The notes beneath the pieces are model-generated. The model was not told where the DNA came from. It searched no databases and saw nothing but the letters and a program-made list of their open reading frames with translations. The translations under genes were made by a program, and so were the position numbers. A stretch of 64,000 nt of DNA from Sinonovacula constricta (lineage: Eukaryota; Mollusca; Bivalvia; Cardiida; Solecurtidae), in assembly GCA_007844125.1 (NCBI GenBank), contig CM017573.1:1884293-1948292 (forward strand), given 5' to 3'. How positions within the stretch are numbered: the first letter of the stretch is position 1; every line of letters starts with the position of its first letter. Of this stretch, positions 61,001 through 64,000 are shown in pieces.

Positions 61001-64000
61001 ATATTGCAATTTTAGAGACAAACCCTTTATGTTGATTCCTGTTACATTTTTTGCTGATAAATTTATACTTGATGTCAATGAATAAAGGATGCAGTTGGCA
61101 CAGCAGAATACAGAAATGGAAATATTTTTAAAGGTCATTTAAATGTTTACTAAGTTTTACTGCCATATTATATAAATGTCATTTGCTTGTTAACAAGGCA
61201 AGTATGAAGCAGTTTGTCGATAAGCAGGCTTAAGCTATCATTGGCATGCTATTGATTCTATATGCTTTCTGTTTTATGTTACTATCTTTAATGATGTGGC
61301 TTGTTTTGCTCAATTTCACAGTGGAAGTACAGCTACCCTTAACTTCAGGCAAGTTCTTGATGTATGATCTTATCCTGAATTGTAATGATGAGAAATATTA
61401 TTCGCCGCTTGAAATAAAATTGAATGGAAAACCTTTATATTGAATTGTGTTAAGTTATACATAATTATGCTGTGAGAACTTGTTATGAATGCTATTTTGT
61501 TTTCCCATTTATGAGTTTGTTTCTGTTTTTTGTTTCATTGTCCTGCATATCTGTTTTCTACATATTTCCCTTTTTTCTCTTTATATTTATAAGAATTTGG
61601 GGGCATAGTGGTAGAGTGGCTGATTTGTAACTTCTCAGACTGGTAAGCCTCTCACCACATGGATTTGAATCCCATTTGGGGCAAAGGTCTTCCAGCTGAC
61701 TTGCGGTGCTACCTAGACATGTGTCTGGGCTCTTCCTCCAACAAAAAAGCTGGACGTTGCTATAGTGATCTTAAATGGTCACTGCAATGCATTTCCAAAA
61801 CAAAACAAACTTAAAAGAAGTTCATATTATGAGGTGGTGGAGTTTTGACCTCAGACACTGGAAATTGTGGCTTCAATCCACTACTGACAATTACACAGAT
61901 TGACATATTTAAAAGTACTGGTAAATCTACCATTGTTTACACACTGCTAATAAGGGATGTCTAAAGACAAGCTGATCCCTTGATTAGATAGATGTAGTTA
62001 AACAGAATGCAGTATCTTGGCACAGCTTTATGGCATACTATCACAGTGGAGACAGCACAGAATGGGACCTAAGTAACCATTATTACTTGACAATTTCTAA
62101 TAACAAGTTATATATTCAATGAGATGGACTTTGAATTTAATGATAAGTTGCAACATTTTTTTATGTTTTTTGGGGAAAAATATTATCTATTAGGTCATCT
62201 AGAATTAAAAGTTCCCAATCCAACATTAGATAGCATTAAATTAGACTTAGATACATGTTGTTCAAGTAATTAAATCAATAGTTTATACTCCTCTTTCGAA
62301 GTATCAGTTGGATAGTAGCAGCATATTCATTATAATTATATTCCTCATTTTAATTGATTGAATTATATTTTTCAGGTTTGTTTTTGACATCTTGAAACTT
62401 GAGTAATTCTCCTATAAGCATGCCATTATATGCAGTATATAAAAAGATGCCTATTAAGTACATGTATTAGGACAAGAAATTAAATGTCAGTTATTAGAGG
62501 TACATTTATTGGGAAAAAAGATCAGAAGAATTAAAGAAAATAATAACAAAACACACCAATTCACATATATGTTAATCTCAAAACGATCTCTTGAAAAATG
62601 CATGAGTTTTTTATGTAACTGCCATATTTAACTATTTCAAAGAAATTGGTTTCATGTGTTTCCCCTTCTTTTATATTGTTACTTTTTAGCTCCTTTATTC
62701 TGAATCAGACTACAATGTTTCCTTTGCCTTGCCCCTTCCTTTATTTTTAAAGGAATGACAATTCTTTAAGTGTGTTTCTAAAATGACCATGAATGGTAAT
62801 TGGTTCATGCTCGTCCTACCGATTTCCTATCCAAAGTTGGCATTGTGTGAAAGGTATTCATTTTATATGGAGTCCTCCATGTTTAATGGAAACTTACAAA
62901 GGTTCTGCCCATCTAAAAAAACCTTGCGAATCAAAAGTGAATAATTTCAGTTCATTGCAGTTTGGCCTGTATTTTTAAATTGTCAGTGATGTCACTTTCA
63001 TATATGATGGAAGAGATCACCAAATATTGATATTTGCTTCAGTTTAAATATTTAATATTCTTAAAAGATATTAATATTTGATATTCTGAAAATATATTAA
63101 TTATATTAATATTCAATGATTGTAAATATAATAAAAAGACATAAGATAAGCTCTTATTAATGTATGTTTATCCCAGCATAAGTACTGTCCTTTAGGTCTA
63201 TTTCTTAAATAAAAGCTACAAAACTAAGAAGCAGAAAAATAAGGGGTGAACTTGTAAGAAAAATACATTTATTATTTTTTAAATTTTTATTCTTTTCACA
63301 AAGCAAATGTATGCACCGTAGTGTAAATAATACAAAACATGTAGGAATGTACAAGAATAAGCATTCTTTTGTTTAGAAATGATAACAGTAATAAGTATTT
63401 ATTCCTCAAATATTTCAGTGAGGACATGTCCGTGGGATCCATTGAGGAACCGATGGCACCCAACTTTACCAGCCCATTGGCTGCCAGCCGTGAAGTTATG
63501 GAGGGAAGCCGTGTCAGACTGGACTGTGTCCTGATTGGAAATCCAGAGCCTGAAGTGAGTACCAGTCTATAGATAACAGCATGATTAACAAAGTGGTTTA
63601 AGTGAAGATATTTTCATATGAGATTGTGATTAAAGTCTTTTAAACATTTTCCTTATATGTAATAAATATTTGGTATTAAATGTATTTTCTTTTTCAATGC
63701 TATTATCTTCTTTTTTTTTCTTTTTTTTTCTAAGTTATTTAAATATAGTTTGTTTTGGACAGTTTTCTCCAAATGTATTTACTTCATACTACAACACAGA
63801 TCCATGAATACACAAATCATATATACATGTAAACAGTTCCTCAAAATATTAAATCCTGGTTATACAGAGGTCTTATTATTTTAATTCAACTAATATACAA
63901 CGCCTTTCCTGTCATTCTTGCAGGTGATTTGGATGCACAATGACAAACCAGTGAAAGAGTCAGCTGACATACAGCTCTTGTTCGAAGGAGATCGCTGCAC
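24983..64000 (+). CDS. CCDC141-like spectrin-repeat/Ig protein, multi-exon gene, 3' end outside window
   Basis: Thirty exons with GT-AG junctions and continuous phase give about 1,547 residues before the window ends. Residues 1-1152 form an all-helical rod of spectrin-type repeats with conserved tryptophans (EAWRDL, LEELWEQ, QLWSEV, RRWNSTW). They are collinear with vertebrate CCDC141 from the extreme N-terminus: TTTISTVAVQAG, then CGEW, and LLELLQDRRR which I recall as identical in human. Residues ~1178 onward contain four I-set Ig domains, the last cut off by the window. Human CCDC141 is about 1,450 residues with one C-terminal Ig. Vertebrate CCDC141 (CAMDI) interacts with DISC1 and myosin II and acts in neuronal migration. 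Its gene neighbours TTN, and the architecture here suggests a muscle or cytoskeletal role (inference). Four exons contain one extra base each; splice sites are intact, so sequence error is likelier than a pseudogene. Confidence 0.9.
25884..26184 (+). mobile_element. tRNA-derived SINE, family B
   Basis: Lies in intron 1. The head is TTGGTAGCGCAATTGGTAGAGC with a decayed B-box (GGGATGATCCTG), then GTGACATACCAAAGT, GTGGTATAAATTGCCTTGCT, TGACTGGGTGTTGTATTATA and GTGAAGGCAGC, ending CCCAATAAACAAAC. I could not see a clear target duplication. Confidence 0.8.
26309..26765. repeat. Pair of diverged direct repeats about 360 bp apart
   Basis: TAGAAAGGTGGAATGTCTGA with CCATGGTAAATCATACTTAA and TTCCAAAACACCTTACAGTC (from 26309) is echoed by TAGAAAGATGAAATATCTGT, CCATGGTGACTCATACTTTA and TTCCAGACATCTGTCAGTT (from 26668). 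It may be an old duplication or two element ends. No coding content. Confidence 0.5.
27400..28040 (-). mobile_element. 5' part of a non-LTR retrotransposon with ORF1 start
   Basis: On the minus strand an ATG at 27893 opens a frame with a basic N-terminus (MGKKKRSRGSG), a Ser/Thr-rich stretch, then a heptad-patterned coiled coil (ILACLMKIENKLNVMDKRLE, LDKLERKVDRFE). This is the usual layout of LINE ORF1 proteins that form trimers and bind RNA. After about residue 165 the frame runs on to 27198 but loses coding character. About 130 bp of probable 5' UTR precedes the ATG and begins near TCACGTGATCTATGGCGGGA. There is no reverse transcriptase. It lies antisense in intron 1 of the CCDC141-like gene. 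The clade is not determined. Confidence 0.6.
28581..28640. repeat. (ATT)n microsatellite
   Basis: About 20 trinucleotides with scattered interruptions (GCT, ACT), in intron 1. Confidence 0.92.
29060..29371 (+). mobile_element. tRNA-derived SINE, family B, with perfect target duplication
   Basis: Lies in intron 1. The head TGGTAGTGCAATCGGTAGAG and B-box GGGTTCGATCC are followed by GCAACATACCAAAGTCGTT, GTGGTATAGCTCCCTTGCTA, GGTTGGCCCGGTGTC and a tail CCCAATAAACAA. A perfect 13-bp duplication CAAGTCATTAAGA (29047-29059 and 29372-29384) bounds it, so this is a relatively young insertion. Confidence 0.9.
29555..29805 (+). pseudogene. Three degenerate copies of the exon 2 acceptor region
   Basis: Segments at 29555 (CAAGAATGCATTTGTATCCA), 29622 (TGCAGGGAATGGATTTGAG) and 29777 (TGCAGAAAATGGATTCACAT) each follow an acceptor-like TTAG or TTTCAG and resemble the start of exon 2 (TGCGGAGAATGGATTCGCGT). 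The copy at 29777 even shares CTGTTTATTTCAG with the real acceptor. They hit stops or lose similarity after about 30 bp, so they are not functional exons. Confidence 0.65.
29898..30020 (+). CDS. CCDC141-like exon 2 (residues 40-80)
   Basis: Acceptor TGTTTATTTCAG, donor CTACAG|GTACGT, phase 0 at both ends. It encodes CGEWIRVRVHQMEPDLMEVG and then LQLQAEHDQLLSKLQ, collinear with the CGKW...ESQPNLLEIG...HELLLAKL region of CCDC141. Confidence 0.92.
30097..30133 (+). pseudogene. Degenerate copy of the exon 2 3' end
   Basis: TCCAACTACAGGCTGAACAT and the following TTTTTACACTTCAG|GTACAT repeat the end of exon 2 (TCCAACTACAGGCCGAACAT ... CTACAG|GTACGT), 77 bp after the true donor. About 10 bases are missing, so the frame is lost. 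Confidence 0.65.
31045..31260 (+). mobile_element. tRNA-derived SINE, family A, old copy
   Basis: GGATTTGTAACTTCTCTGAC, a decayed B-box (GGTCCGAGTCTTGG), AGAAGGTTTTCAAGCGGATT, TACCCAGACATGTGTCTGGG and GATGCCATAATGACTATAAC follow family order. A 116-codon open frame starting at 31027 runs through it and is explained by the SINE. Confidence 0.65.
33176..33424 (+). mobile_element. tRNA-derived SINE, family A, full length with target duplication
   Basis: Best copy of the family: GGGGCGCCTGTGGCCAAGAG, TCGCTGACTTGTAACTCC, B-box GGGTTTGAGTCCC, GTGGGGAGGTTTTCCAGCTA, CAGGCATAAGTCTGGGGTC, TCGCCAATATGACCATAAC and an AACAAAAAAC-type tail. The 11-bp duplication AAGCTATGATA lies at 33165-33175 and 33425-33435. 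Confidence 0.9.
35817..36008 (+). CDS. CCDC141-like exon 3 (residues 81-144)
   Basis: Acceptor CATTCCAG, donor GATCAA|GTAAGT, phase 0/0. It encodes AKEEEIKQLLSRADSYAAEN and then VVYSAMSDTLAEAWRDLNDK, matching the CCDC141 pattern ...LLQEADKTAEEN...VYDAMAETLGEAW. First complete spectrin-like helices with the conserved Trp. Confidence 0.93.
36422..36530 (+). CDS. CCDC141-like exon 4 (residues 145-181)
   Basis: Acceptor TTTCCATTCAG; ends CAGG|GTCAGT leaving one base (phase 1), which exon 5 completes. Encodes FASQMEQAQTKFVDLPLATD and VESARRQLHMHQEIKQ. Confidence 0.9.
36978..37222 (+). CDS. CCDC141-like exon 5 (residues 181-262)
   Basis: Enters after phase 1 (G|AA) and ends GACAAA|GTGAGT in phase 0. 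Contains LLERIKEMG, the diagnostic IEHLLELLQDRRRRLEELWE, and LQLFQLDQEVDK. LLELLQDRRR is, as I recall, identical in human CCDC141. Strongest coding segment of the rod. Confidence 0.94.
37471..37590 (+). CDS. CCDC141-like exon 6 (residues 263-302)
   Basis: Acceptor CCTTCTCATAG, donor GCTAGA|GTAAGT, phase 0/0. Begins VLGWYRTTGHAQLQRTELGD, corresponding to the CWFQKT...LGSSLS region of CCDC141. Confidence 0.9.
37693..38586. mobile_element. pogo/Tc1-like MITE with TA target duplication
   Basis: Lies in intron 6. Terminal inverted repeats CAGTAGAAACTC are perfect at both ends and flanked by TA (37691-37692 and 38587-38588), as for Tc1/mariner-pogo elements. Subterminal blocks repeat internally, with GTTCGGGACCGA and GGCCGTAAT-like words twice near the right end and GGCCTTAAT twice near the left. 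It is 894 bp long and no transposase frame is present. Confidence 0.85.
38781..38972 (+). CDS. CCDC141-like exon 7 (residues 303-366)
   Basis: Acceptor TATGTGTATAG, donor GAAACG|GTGAGT, phase 0/0. Encodes DIQETVLHLVRSADQLLRRT, then RRRLQDVDTECENFMYKLDT and ending FFDLSET: spectrin-like heptads. Confidence 0.9.
39346..39543 (+). CDS. CCDC141-like exon 8 (residues 367-432)
   Basis: Acceptor GTTATTTCAG, donor CACCGC|GTAAGT, phase 0/0. Encodes ALTKLSEVEVQLNSSDLPRN and LAERHAQLSNVIVEV; helical, moderately conserved with CCDC141. Confidence 0.9.
39906..40020 (+). CDS. CCDC141-like exon 9 (residues 433-470), one extra base
   Basis: Acceptor GCCACTTCAG, donor ACAAGT|GTATGT. The exon is 115 bp, one more than a multiple of three, while both neighbours demand phase 0. 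It starts MDQLQDRCARLESLCKA in the expected frame; after the GCAGCGCCGCGC stretch (about 39953-39965) the spectrin-like reading continues one base later as EAWERSQTYLIFQETYTS. The unshifted frame ends at a stop in exon 10. Confidence 0.82.
40408..40530 (+). CDS. CCDC141-like exon 10 (residues 471-511)
   Basis: Acceptor TTGTTACCCTAG, donor ATTAGA|GTAAGT, phase 0/0. Encodes LHTWMTQIVQTTLTRNSDMG and DFLHVHEQLEEDIR. The acceptor is the last of several degenerate copies of the same local sequence (see findings). Confidence 0.9.
40919..41113 (+). CDS. CCDC141-like exon 11 (residues 512-576)
   Basis: Acceptor CCCTTTCCAG, donor CAGCAG|GTCAGT, phase 0/0. Encodes EKCTAQLKPLADAAHSLVQS, VQSLQQTITRLHNVVEI, ending FHRLLQQ. 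It contains no Met near its start. Confidence 0.9.
41629..41800 (+). CDS. CCDC141-like exon 12 (residues 577-633), one extra base
   Basis: Acceptor TCTCCTTGCAG, donor GCCACC|GTAAGA. Its length of 172 bp is one over a multiple of three. Frame 0 gives NSSCMKSLEHILRSETENLQ but meets TGA at 41734. Moving one base at ACGGAAG (about 41716-41722) restores KQLWSEVESTFRDLDDKGRE and phase 0 at the donor, which exon 13 requires. Confidence 0.82.
42196..42375 (+). CDS. CCDC141-like exon 13 (residues 634-693)
   Basis: Acceptor TATGATTTTCAG, donor AGAAAG|GTATGA, phase 0/0. Encodes ISNDSSLQIRRTITTVESIL, TTQWESWTTHVSTSRQFK, TQWHQFIQDARK, with Trp residues at spectrin core positions. Confidence 0.9.
43411..43536 (+). 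CDS. CCDC141-like exon 14 (residues 694-735), cassette copy A
   Basis: Acceptor CTCTCCTTGCAG, donor TACGAG|GTAACT, phase 0/0, 42 codons. Encodes SIDKVTKLEADFFPKLAGEL, GSSIETAQHLQQRLDNF. It is clearly homologous to exon 15; human CCDC141 has, as I recall, a single copy of this segment (..ALDLGGSLQFILDL..). Candidate mutually exclusive exon. Confidence 0.88.
43856..43980. repeat. 25-bp minisatellite, 5 copies
   Basis: CCTTCTGCCTGGTCAGTTTT plus ATCTG is repeated five times head to tail, with one base change in the third copy (ATCTA). It lies in the intron between the homologous exons 14 and 15. Confidence 0.95.
44719..44848 (+). CDS. CCDC141-like exon 15 (residues 736-778), cassette copy B, one extra base
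   Basis: Acceptor ATACCATCCAG, donor GCCAAG|GTAGTC. It is 130 bp, one over a multiple of three. Frame 0 reads TIDWVMSIEKDQFEPYLSGY, LGSSLEEAG and then reaches TAA at 44818. Skipping one base in GCAGGAAG (about 44800-44806) gives EEIQSKLQSFEPTAK in phase. It aligns with exon 14 at roughly 45% identity by eye, including LGSS, D.F and F.P. Confidence 0.8.
44849..47482. other. Intron 15 (2.6 kb)
   Basis: AT-rich with no recognised element or exon. A GTCATGGCAAC half X-box-like word follows the exon 15 donor and CCATGGCAACAG forms the exon 16 acceptor. Confidence 0.6.
47483..47671 (+). CDS. CCDC141-like exon 16 (residues 779-841)
   Basis: Acceptor CATGGCAACAG, donor GATCAG|GTGGGT, phase 0/0. Encodes QAQAEIEDHLKTAEMLSLKG, then ICNELIKVHQRFQARIHEYQ and ILLKMTIQFFKNLDQ, paralleling the CCDC141 LIHFHQKQKERIQDYEDILY region. 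Confidence 0.92.
48186..48362 (+). CDS. CCDC141-like exon 17 (residues 842-900)
   Basis: Acceptor TTATTTTTAG, donor GAAACG|GTGAGT, phase 0/0. Encodes LDKLIEKTEKEYMESELPAD, LNRAENMLEEHKRTKQEISH. Typical spectrin repeat turn followed by helix. Confidence 0.92.
49400..49549 (+). CDS. CCDC141-like exon 18 (residues 901-950)
   Basis: Acceptor GGTATTTTAATAG, donor AGACAG|GTTAGT, phase 0/0. Encodes DAEAVAKDDVQRVLTAADQY and KRRWNSTWEEQERRLRQNLQ, with two core Trp residues. Confidence 0.92.
49922..50044 (+). CDS. CCDC141-like exon 19 (residues 951-991)
   Basis: Acceptor TTTTTTTTCCAG, donor GTAGAA|GTAAGT, phase 0/0. Encodes IHSEIDELHHHLQARRGSYG and NSLPAAKMTSQAFKQFEM. Confidence 0.92.
50222..50420. 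repeat. C-rich minisatellite in intron 19
   Basis: About eight irregular units of TTTGTATGTAACTCCTCCCCC (20-26 bp) with C homopolymers of up to about 13 and variants ATATAA. The homopolymers make the exact length doubtful in any assembly. Confidence 0.85.
50709..50900 (+). CDS. CCDC141-like exon 20 (residues 992-1055)
   Basis: Acceptor TTTTATTCCCAG, donor GAAGAG|GTGAGT, phase 0/0. Encodes LIEKKIQNFTTTAELMVQDE, INMLNTK-like IDMLNTKWTTFHTSVRDYRD and MLEVSIEYFKLIEE. Confidence 0.92.
51080..51263 (+). CDS. CCDC141-like exon 21 (residues 1056-1117)
   Basis: Acceptor CATATGTTCTAG; ends TATG|GTAAGT in phase 1. Encodes TEHWMSEGSHLLIDLGHQAN, KVKGPDDARELLKQIHRYVE, IQDERLKHVSELAVQLYG. It matches the last spectrin repeat of CCDC141 (..QQEERIQEATDLAQHLYG). 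Confidence 0.93.
51652..51759 (+). CDS. CCDC141-like exon 22 (residues 1117-1152), one extra base
   Basis: Acceptor TATATCTCCCAG; donor AACCTG|GTAAAT. It starts by completing a phase-1 Gly (G|GT) and reads DEGPTRVHNLYVQYQDLNTE, but then reaches TAA at 51729. Skipping one base in GAGCTTTCAG (about 51713-51718) gives QQADNEVSRLILNL and the phase 0 that exon 23 needs. The extra base probably lies in the TTT run. Confidence 0.8.
52102..52226 (+). CDS. CCDC141-like exon 23 (residues 1153-1194): linker and start of Ig1
   Basis: Acceptor GCCATGACAACAG; ends ACCAA|GTATGT in phase 2. Encodes an acidic Pro-rich linker (EQPEVPVEEFMPMEVKVTAQ, APPGPPRI) and the A strands of the first Ig domain (TQHLKNAEVMEGTK). 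Confidence 0.88.
52677..52897 (+). CDS. CCDC141-like exon 24 (residues 1194-1268): Ig domain 1
   Basis: Acceptor CCTTTCCAG; ends AAAG|GTGAGA in phase 1. I-set strands VIFECHIQSE, EVKWFKDS, ATLTIEETFSEDTARYMVQV, SNAMGQVES are visible. The B-strand Cys and core Trp are present, but the F-strand Cys (normally YxC) is replaced (YMV), so the usual disulfide cannot form. Confidence 0.92.
53530..53543. promoter_or_regulatory. Perfect X-box-like palindrome
   Basis: GTTACCATGGTAAC in intron 24 fits the RFX consensus GTNRCC-RGYAAC on both strands. Function is not shown by sequence alone. Confidence 0.4.
53820..53985 (+). mobile_element. SINE family B fragment
   Basis: In intron 24. GCGTTCAATTCC (B-box), GCAACATAC, then TGACTAGTTGGCCCGGTGTC and ATAATATGACTGGGTGTCAT. 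The tRNA head and the 3' half are missing. Confidence 0.65.
54859..55155 (+). CDS. CCDC141-like exon 25 (residues 1268-1367): Ig domain 2
   Basis: Acceptor GTTTATTTCAG, phase 1 in and phase 1 out (ATAC|GTAAGC). A whole I-set domain in one exon: PEFTKNLKSMDALEGSPFAF, ECHVMGIPSPAVSWYKDD, CLKIRKVTREHSARYTCRAN, NPGGEASSSARLSV. Both canonical Cys and the Trp are present. Symmetric phase 1-1 is the classic mobile Ig module phase. Confidence 0.93.
55156..57772. other. Intron 25 (2.6 kb)
   Basis: AT-rich; no exon, SINE or array recognised on either strand. Confidence 0.6.
57773..57927 (+). CDS. CCDC141-like exon 26 (residues 1367-1418): Ig domain 3, first half
   Basis: Acceptor TTTCATGTACAG; phase 1 in, phase 0 out (TTCAAG|GTGGGT). 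Encodes AQTPIIQQELKDTVGAEGKP, IRLEIVFSASPPPQVTWFRG. The B-strand Cys is absent (LEI in its place) and the Trp is kept. Confidence 0.9.
58210..58358 (+). CDS. CCDC141-like exon 27 (residues 1419-1468): Ig domain 3, second half
   Basis: Acceptor CTTCCTTACAG; ends ACTGC|GTAAGT in phase 2. Encodes ITIETTRSVLEITEAYPEDS, GDYSVTVRNPLGEVRSSCTI. The F strand reads DYSVTV with no Cys, like the single Ig of human CCDC141 as I recall it. Confidence 0.9.
59514..59540 (+). CDS. CCDC141-like exon 28: 27-nt microexon
   Basis: CTATATATAG|CGAAGAG ... CCAAGT|GTAAGT. Nine codons' worth (AEEMAPEPQ-type acidic linker), entering and leaving in phase 2. Skipping it joins exon 27 to exon 29 without changing frame, so it is a candidate alternative cassette between Ig3 and Ig4. 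Confidence 0.65.
59781..59822. repeat. G-homopolymer-rich tract
   Basis: Runs of G with single C, A or T interruptions on the plus strand in intron 28. Potentially quadruplex-forming; length uncertain in an assembly. Confidence 0.85.
60734..61138 (-). CDS. Uncertain antisense ORF, 134 codons, Cys-rich core
   Basis: An open frame inside intron 28 on the opposite strand. It starts MTFKNISISVFCCANC with a weakly hydrophobic leader-like stretch and has a core GCTCYEGHTIECMCCKIVKL with spacing CxC-x7-CxCC, which recalls DUF4773-type secreted proteins. No splice or expression evidence. It could be chance or the relic of an intronless gene copy. Confidence 0.2.
   Translation of the reverse strand: MTFKNISISVFCCANCILYSLTSSINLSAKNVTGINIKGLSLKLQYDLDLKGCTCYEGHTIECMCCKIVKLDNGTVNTMEVMAGTQQPDWTVSVNAIFYPSGVYKYRKAVKYSLSMQIYGLLHPAAFIKNTDIM
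61597..61808 (+). mobile_element. tRNA-derived SINE, family A
   Basis: In intron 28. GGGGGCATAGTGGTAGAGTG, TGATTTGTAACTTCTCAGAC, B-box variant TGGATTTGAATCCC, GTCTTCCAGCTGACTTGCG, CCTAGACATGTGTCTGGGCT and a tail AAAACAAAACAAAC. Confidence 0.8.
63419..63554 (+). CDS. CCDC141-like exon 29 (to residue 1522): Ig domain 4, first half
   Basis: Acceptor AAATATTTCAG; phase 2 in, phase 0 out (CCTGAA|GTGAGT). Encodes linker EDMSVGSIEEPMAPNFTSPL and A-C strands (REVMEGSRVRLDCVLIGNPE). The B-strand Cys is present. Confidence 0.92.
63924..64000 (+). CDS. CCDC141-like exon 30, partial: Ig domain 4 continues past the window
   Basis: Acceptor CATTCTTGCAG, phase 0. Encodes VIWMHNDKPVKESADIQLLF and EGDRCT up to the edge. 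The core Trp follows the exon boundary as in Ig domain 3, where the split lies elsewhere. The gene clearly continues to the right. Confidence 0.9.
   Translation, partial: MIWMHNDKPVKESADIQLLFEGDRC

Larger units (their letters stand above)
59541..63418. other. Intron 28 (3.9 kb)
   Basis: Holds a G homopolymer tract, a 134-codon minus-strand open frame, a family A SINE, and AT-rich DNA. Near 61319 CAATTTCACAG is followed by an open frame on the plus strand, but its phase and lack of Ig similarity do not support an exon. Confidence 0.55.

Noticed and set aside
61319..61443. Possible extra exon after CAATTTCACAG
   Set aside because: Entering in the phase 2 left by exon 27 or 28 it soon meets a stop; the open reading needs phase 1, has no Ig features and ends at its own stop.

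Overview
The window is animal nuclear DNA, most likely from a bivalve mollusc. It is AT-rich, with short GT-AG exons separated by long introns. It carries two tRNA-derived SINE families and an interspersed element with AGCTCA...CAGGTGAG-type ends, all of a kind I associate with bivalve genomes. It also has kilobase-scale minisatellites and frequent ACATGTA-type words. The organism call is inference, since there is no marker gene.

Region 1 (1-24.98 kb) is mostly repeat. It holds a degenerate ~145-bp tandem repeat, a foldback MITE with an 8-bp target duplication, SINEs, a 6.07-kb array of a 43-bp unit (about 141 copies), a four-copy ~173-bp degenerate repeat, and a 1.6-kb array of a 27/25-bp unit. 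The only convincing coding sequence is one 1,177-bp internal exon (4315-5491, + strand). It encodes a low-complexity Ser/Gln/Pro-rich protein that I do not recognise. Two much weaker candidate exons (5774-5806, and 23182-23251 followed by AATAAA) might belong to its 3' end.

Region 2 (24983-64000, + strand) is a single multi-exon gene that runs off the right edge. I mapped 30 coding exons by splice sites and phase continuity. The N-terminal ~1,150 residues are a clear orthologue of vertebrate CCDC141 (CAMDI): the start resembles the TTTxSxVAVQAG region, exon 2 begins CGEW, and exon 5 contains LLELLQDRRR. This part consists of spectrin-like helical repeats in which nearly all exons are phase 0. 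It is followed by at least four I-set immunoglobulin domains, where vertebrate CCDC141 has one. In vertebrates CCDC141 lies next to TTN, so a CCDC141-type spectrin rod continuing into an Ig chain is the most interesting biological feature here.

Within this gene, exons 14 and 15 are homologous phase 0-0 cassettes that look mutually exclusive. Exon 28 is a 27-nt symmetric microexon. Four exons (9, 12, 15, 22) each carry one extra base that breaks the frame. Several 3' splice sites sit inside degenerate local tandem duplications. Introns hold SINEs, a pogo/Tc1-like MITE, the 5' part of a non-LTR retrotransposon on the minus strand, and RFX X-box-like palindromes. No tRNA or rRNA gene, CRISPR array or prokaryotic feature is present. 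Residue numbers for the CCDC141-like protein assume one base is skipped at each frameshift.
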